Origin: Candidatus Zhuqueibacterota bacterium
GTDB lineage: Bacteria; SM23-31; B21-G16
Assembly (NCBI GenBank): GCA_003644825.1
Contig: QNDJ01000071.1
Location: 1-7,189 of the forward strand
DNA: 7,189 nucleotides
Reading direction: 5' to 3'
The notes beneath the pieces are model-generated. The model did not search any database. It had not been told where the DNA came from and saw only the letters and a list, made by a program, of their open reading frames with translations. How positions within the stretch are numbered: position 1 is the first letter of the stretch; every line of letters begins with the position of its first letter. Both the position numbers and the translations under genes were made by a program. Shown here one piece after another: positions 5,974 to 7,189 of the stretch.

Positions 5974-7189
5974 TTACCAGTAATACTTTATTCCACCTGC
6001 AGAAATTAAATCAGGTTCTAAGTATCCATCCCAGTAATAATACTTTTGATTAAAAATATTATAAAACGAAACACTGAATTCAAGATTTTTATTTATTTTT
6101 TTGTTTATACAAAAATTACCTATAAAAAACTGTTTCAACTCTGCCATATTATTTAAATCAAAATATCTTTTCCCCATAAAAGTTCCATCAAATCTTATTT
6201 CCCATCCCCTTCCCGGATAAAAAATCATCAATATGTCTCCTTCAACATCAGGAATATAGGGAACATTTCCCTTTATGTTACTATCAGTGGCAAAATCAAT
6301 CTTCCTGTATAGTGTTGTAAACCATAAGAATAAATACTGAACAGGGTTAAAATATACAGAACACTTAAATTCCGTAGCATTTACCTTACTATTATAGTAT
6401 TTTTCCCATCTTCCTCTCGGAGAAATTATACAACTTTCACCTTCAGGGCACCTATCGGAAAGCCTGTATATTCCAAAATTCTCTATTGTTCTATAATTAC
6501 CTGATAGCTCGATGGTAAGATTTCTTGATACAGTTTTTCGCCAACCACCATTTATACATATTCTTTCATCCTCAAAAGATATCGGTGTATTATAAACTAA
6601 ATATTTATTGTTCTGCAACATTGTTGAAAGAGAAGTTGAGCTTATACGCGGATTAAAATTAAAAAACAACTCTCCTGCTTTTTTCAAATTTAAATTAAAT
6701 CCTGCATTAGGATAAAACTTTGAACCGGTAGTCGCATCACTATTTTTATAAGAATAAAAATTACCTCCAAACCTGAAAAGAAAATCTTTCAATAACAGAA
6801 ACGATAAACCTATACCACCGTTAAAATACTGAAGATTTTCGGTTTTATTGTCTCTGTTTAAATAATCTTTTTTAAAAACAACTTCTCCTTTAATAATATG
6901 CTTTCCTAAATATCCTTTTAACTCAGAATTAACAAAAAATCCTGATTCTTTAACTTTGCCATAATCTTTAAGATTACCTATTTTAGCCCCTGTATTCAAC
7001 GAAAAATTAATTTTATTTAATTTTTTAAATTCTATTCCTCCATTACCCTCAAGAAAAATTCTTGTTCTTTTCTGGGATGAAATATCAGAACCATAAAACT
7101 TATAATCAAGGTTTTTAAAATTGCCATCAATATGGCTAATCAACCCTTCGGAAATTTCTTTTCTTCCTGAAACAAATATATTAGTATTC
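5974..7189 (-). CDS. TonB-dependent outer-membrane receptor, C-terminal beta-barrel part (5' end outside window)
   Basis: The reading frame stays open to the window edge, giving 404 residues of the C-terminal part. The in-frame TTG at 7141-7143 is an internal Leu codon, not the start: codons upstream (7144-7188) encode further barrel-like sequence such as FVSGRKEISEG. The protein shows alternating hydrophobic/polar strands rich in Tyr and Phe, with charged or Asn/Gly-rich loops. Its end has the receptor hallmark FYNIFNQKYYYWDGY and a terminal YYW; a terminal aromatic residue is the usual signal for outer-membrane assembly by the BAM complex. The plug domain and TonB box must lie upstream. Two cysteines in RCPEGESC (codons 6448-6450 and 6430-6432) could form a loop disulfide. 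Direct linkage to exbB-exbD-tonB supports the identification. The ligand cannot be inferred. Confidence 0.85.
   Translation of the reverse strand, partial: NTNIFVSGRKEISEGLISHIDGNFKNLDYKFYGSDISSQKRTRIFLEGNGGIEFKKLNKINFSLNTGAKIGNLKDYGKVKESGFFVNSELKGYLGKHIIKGEVVFKKDYLNRDNKTENLQYFNGGIGLSFLLLKDFLFRFGGNFYSYKNSDATTGSKFYPNAGFNLNLKKAGELFFNFNPRISSTSLSTMLQNNKYLVYNTPISFEDERICINGGWRKTVSRNLTIELSGNYRTIENFGIYRLSDRCPEGESCIISPRGRWEKYYNSKVNATEFKCSVYFNPVQYLFLWFTTLYRKIDFATDSNIKGNVPYIPDVEGDILMIFYPGRGWEIRFDGTFMGKRYFDLNNMAELKQFFIGNFCINKKINKNLEFSVSFYNIFNQKYYYWDGYLEPDLISAGGIKYYW

Larger units (their letters stand above)
2109..7189 (-). other. Putative operon: receptor-exbB-exbD-tonB-hutU-VOC
   Basis: Six minus-strand genes run head to tail with junctions of +14, -41, +1, +34 and +35 bp. 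The first four are a functional unit (receptor plus its energising complex). hutU and the VOC gene follow without a visible terminator between them and tonB. The promoter must lie beyond the right edge of the window. Co-transcription is inferred from spacing only. The final gene may also have its own start signal. Confidence 0.75.

Noticed and set aside
7141-7143. TTG as start codon of the receptor gene
   Set aside because: The frame continues open to the window edge with barrel-like residues, and a receptor needs a signal peptide and plug domain upstream; this TTG is an internal Leu codon.

Overview
The window is an AT-rich stretch of bacterial chromosome from a diderm (Gram-negative) organism. 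The evidence for an outer membrane is a TonB-dependent receptor whose C-terminus ends in an aromatic residue, together with a complete TonB/ExbB/ExbD energising complex. The secreted peptidase has an 'LFA|QE' signal-peptide end, a style common in the Bacteroidota/Ignavibacteria-like (FCB) groups and related uncultured phyla. The sequence alone does not fix the taxon.

Layout: (1) Positions 1-92 are a short leader ending in a strong Shine-Dalgarno. (2) Positions 93-2099 (+) encode an exported S9-family serine peptidase with a seven-repeat beta-propeller and an intact catalytic triad. (3) Positions 2109-7189 (-) hold a head-to-tail gene train that converges on the peptidase with only 9 bp between stop codons. 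In transcription order it reads: TonB-dependent receptor (5' end outside the window), exbB, exbD, tonB, hutU (urocanate hydratase), and a small VOC/glyoxalase-like protein. Junctions from the receptor to hutU are 14 bp, a 41-bp overlap, 1 bp and 34 bp, so they very probably share a transcript. The last gene follows after 35 bp, which contain a perfect 15-nt inverted repeat and a -10-like hexamer.

How the genes may work together: ExbB and ExbD convert proton motive force into movement of TonB, which opens the outer-membrane receptor for an unknown ligand. HutU carries out the second step of histidine breakdown (urocanate to imidazolonepropionate). Finding hutU inside a TonB transport operon, without hutH, hutI or a formiminotransferase in view, is the most unusual aspect. 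One inferred reading is a scavenging locus in which histidine-, urocanate- or peptide-type substrates are imported and catabolised, with the neighbouring exported peptidase supplying peptides. Simple co-transcription without a shared substrate remains possible.

No RNA genes, mobile elements, CRISPR arrays or integration sites were seen. There is no gene-free stretch over 300 bases. I found no strong case for a wholly new system; the transport-catabolism linkage and the hutU-VOC junction deserve the most attention.
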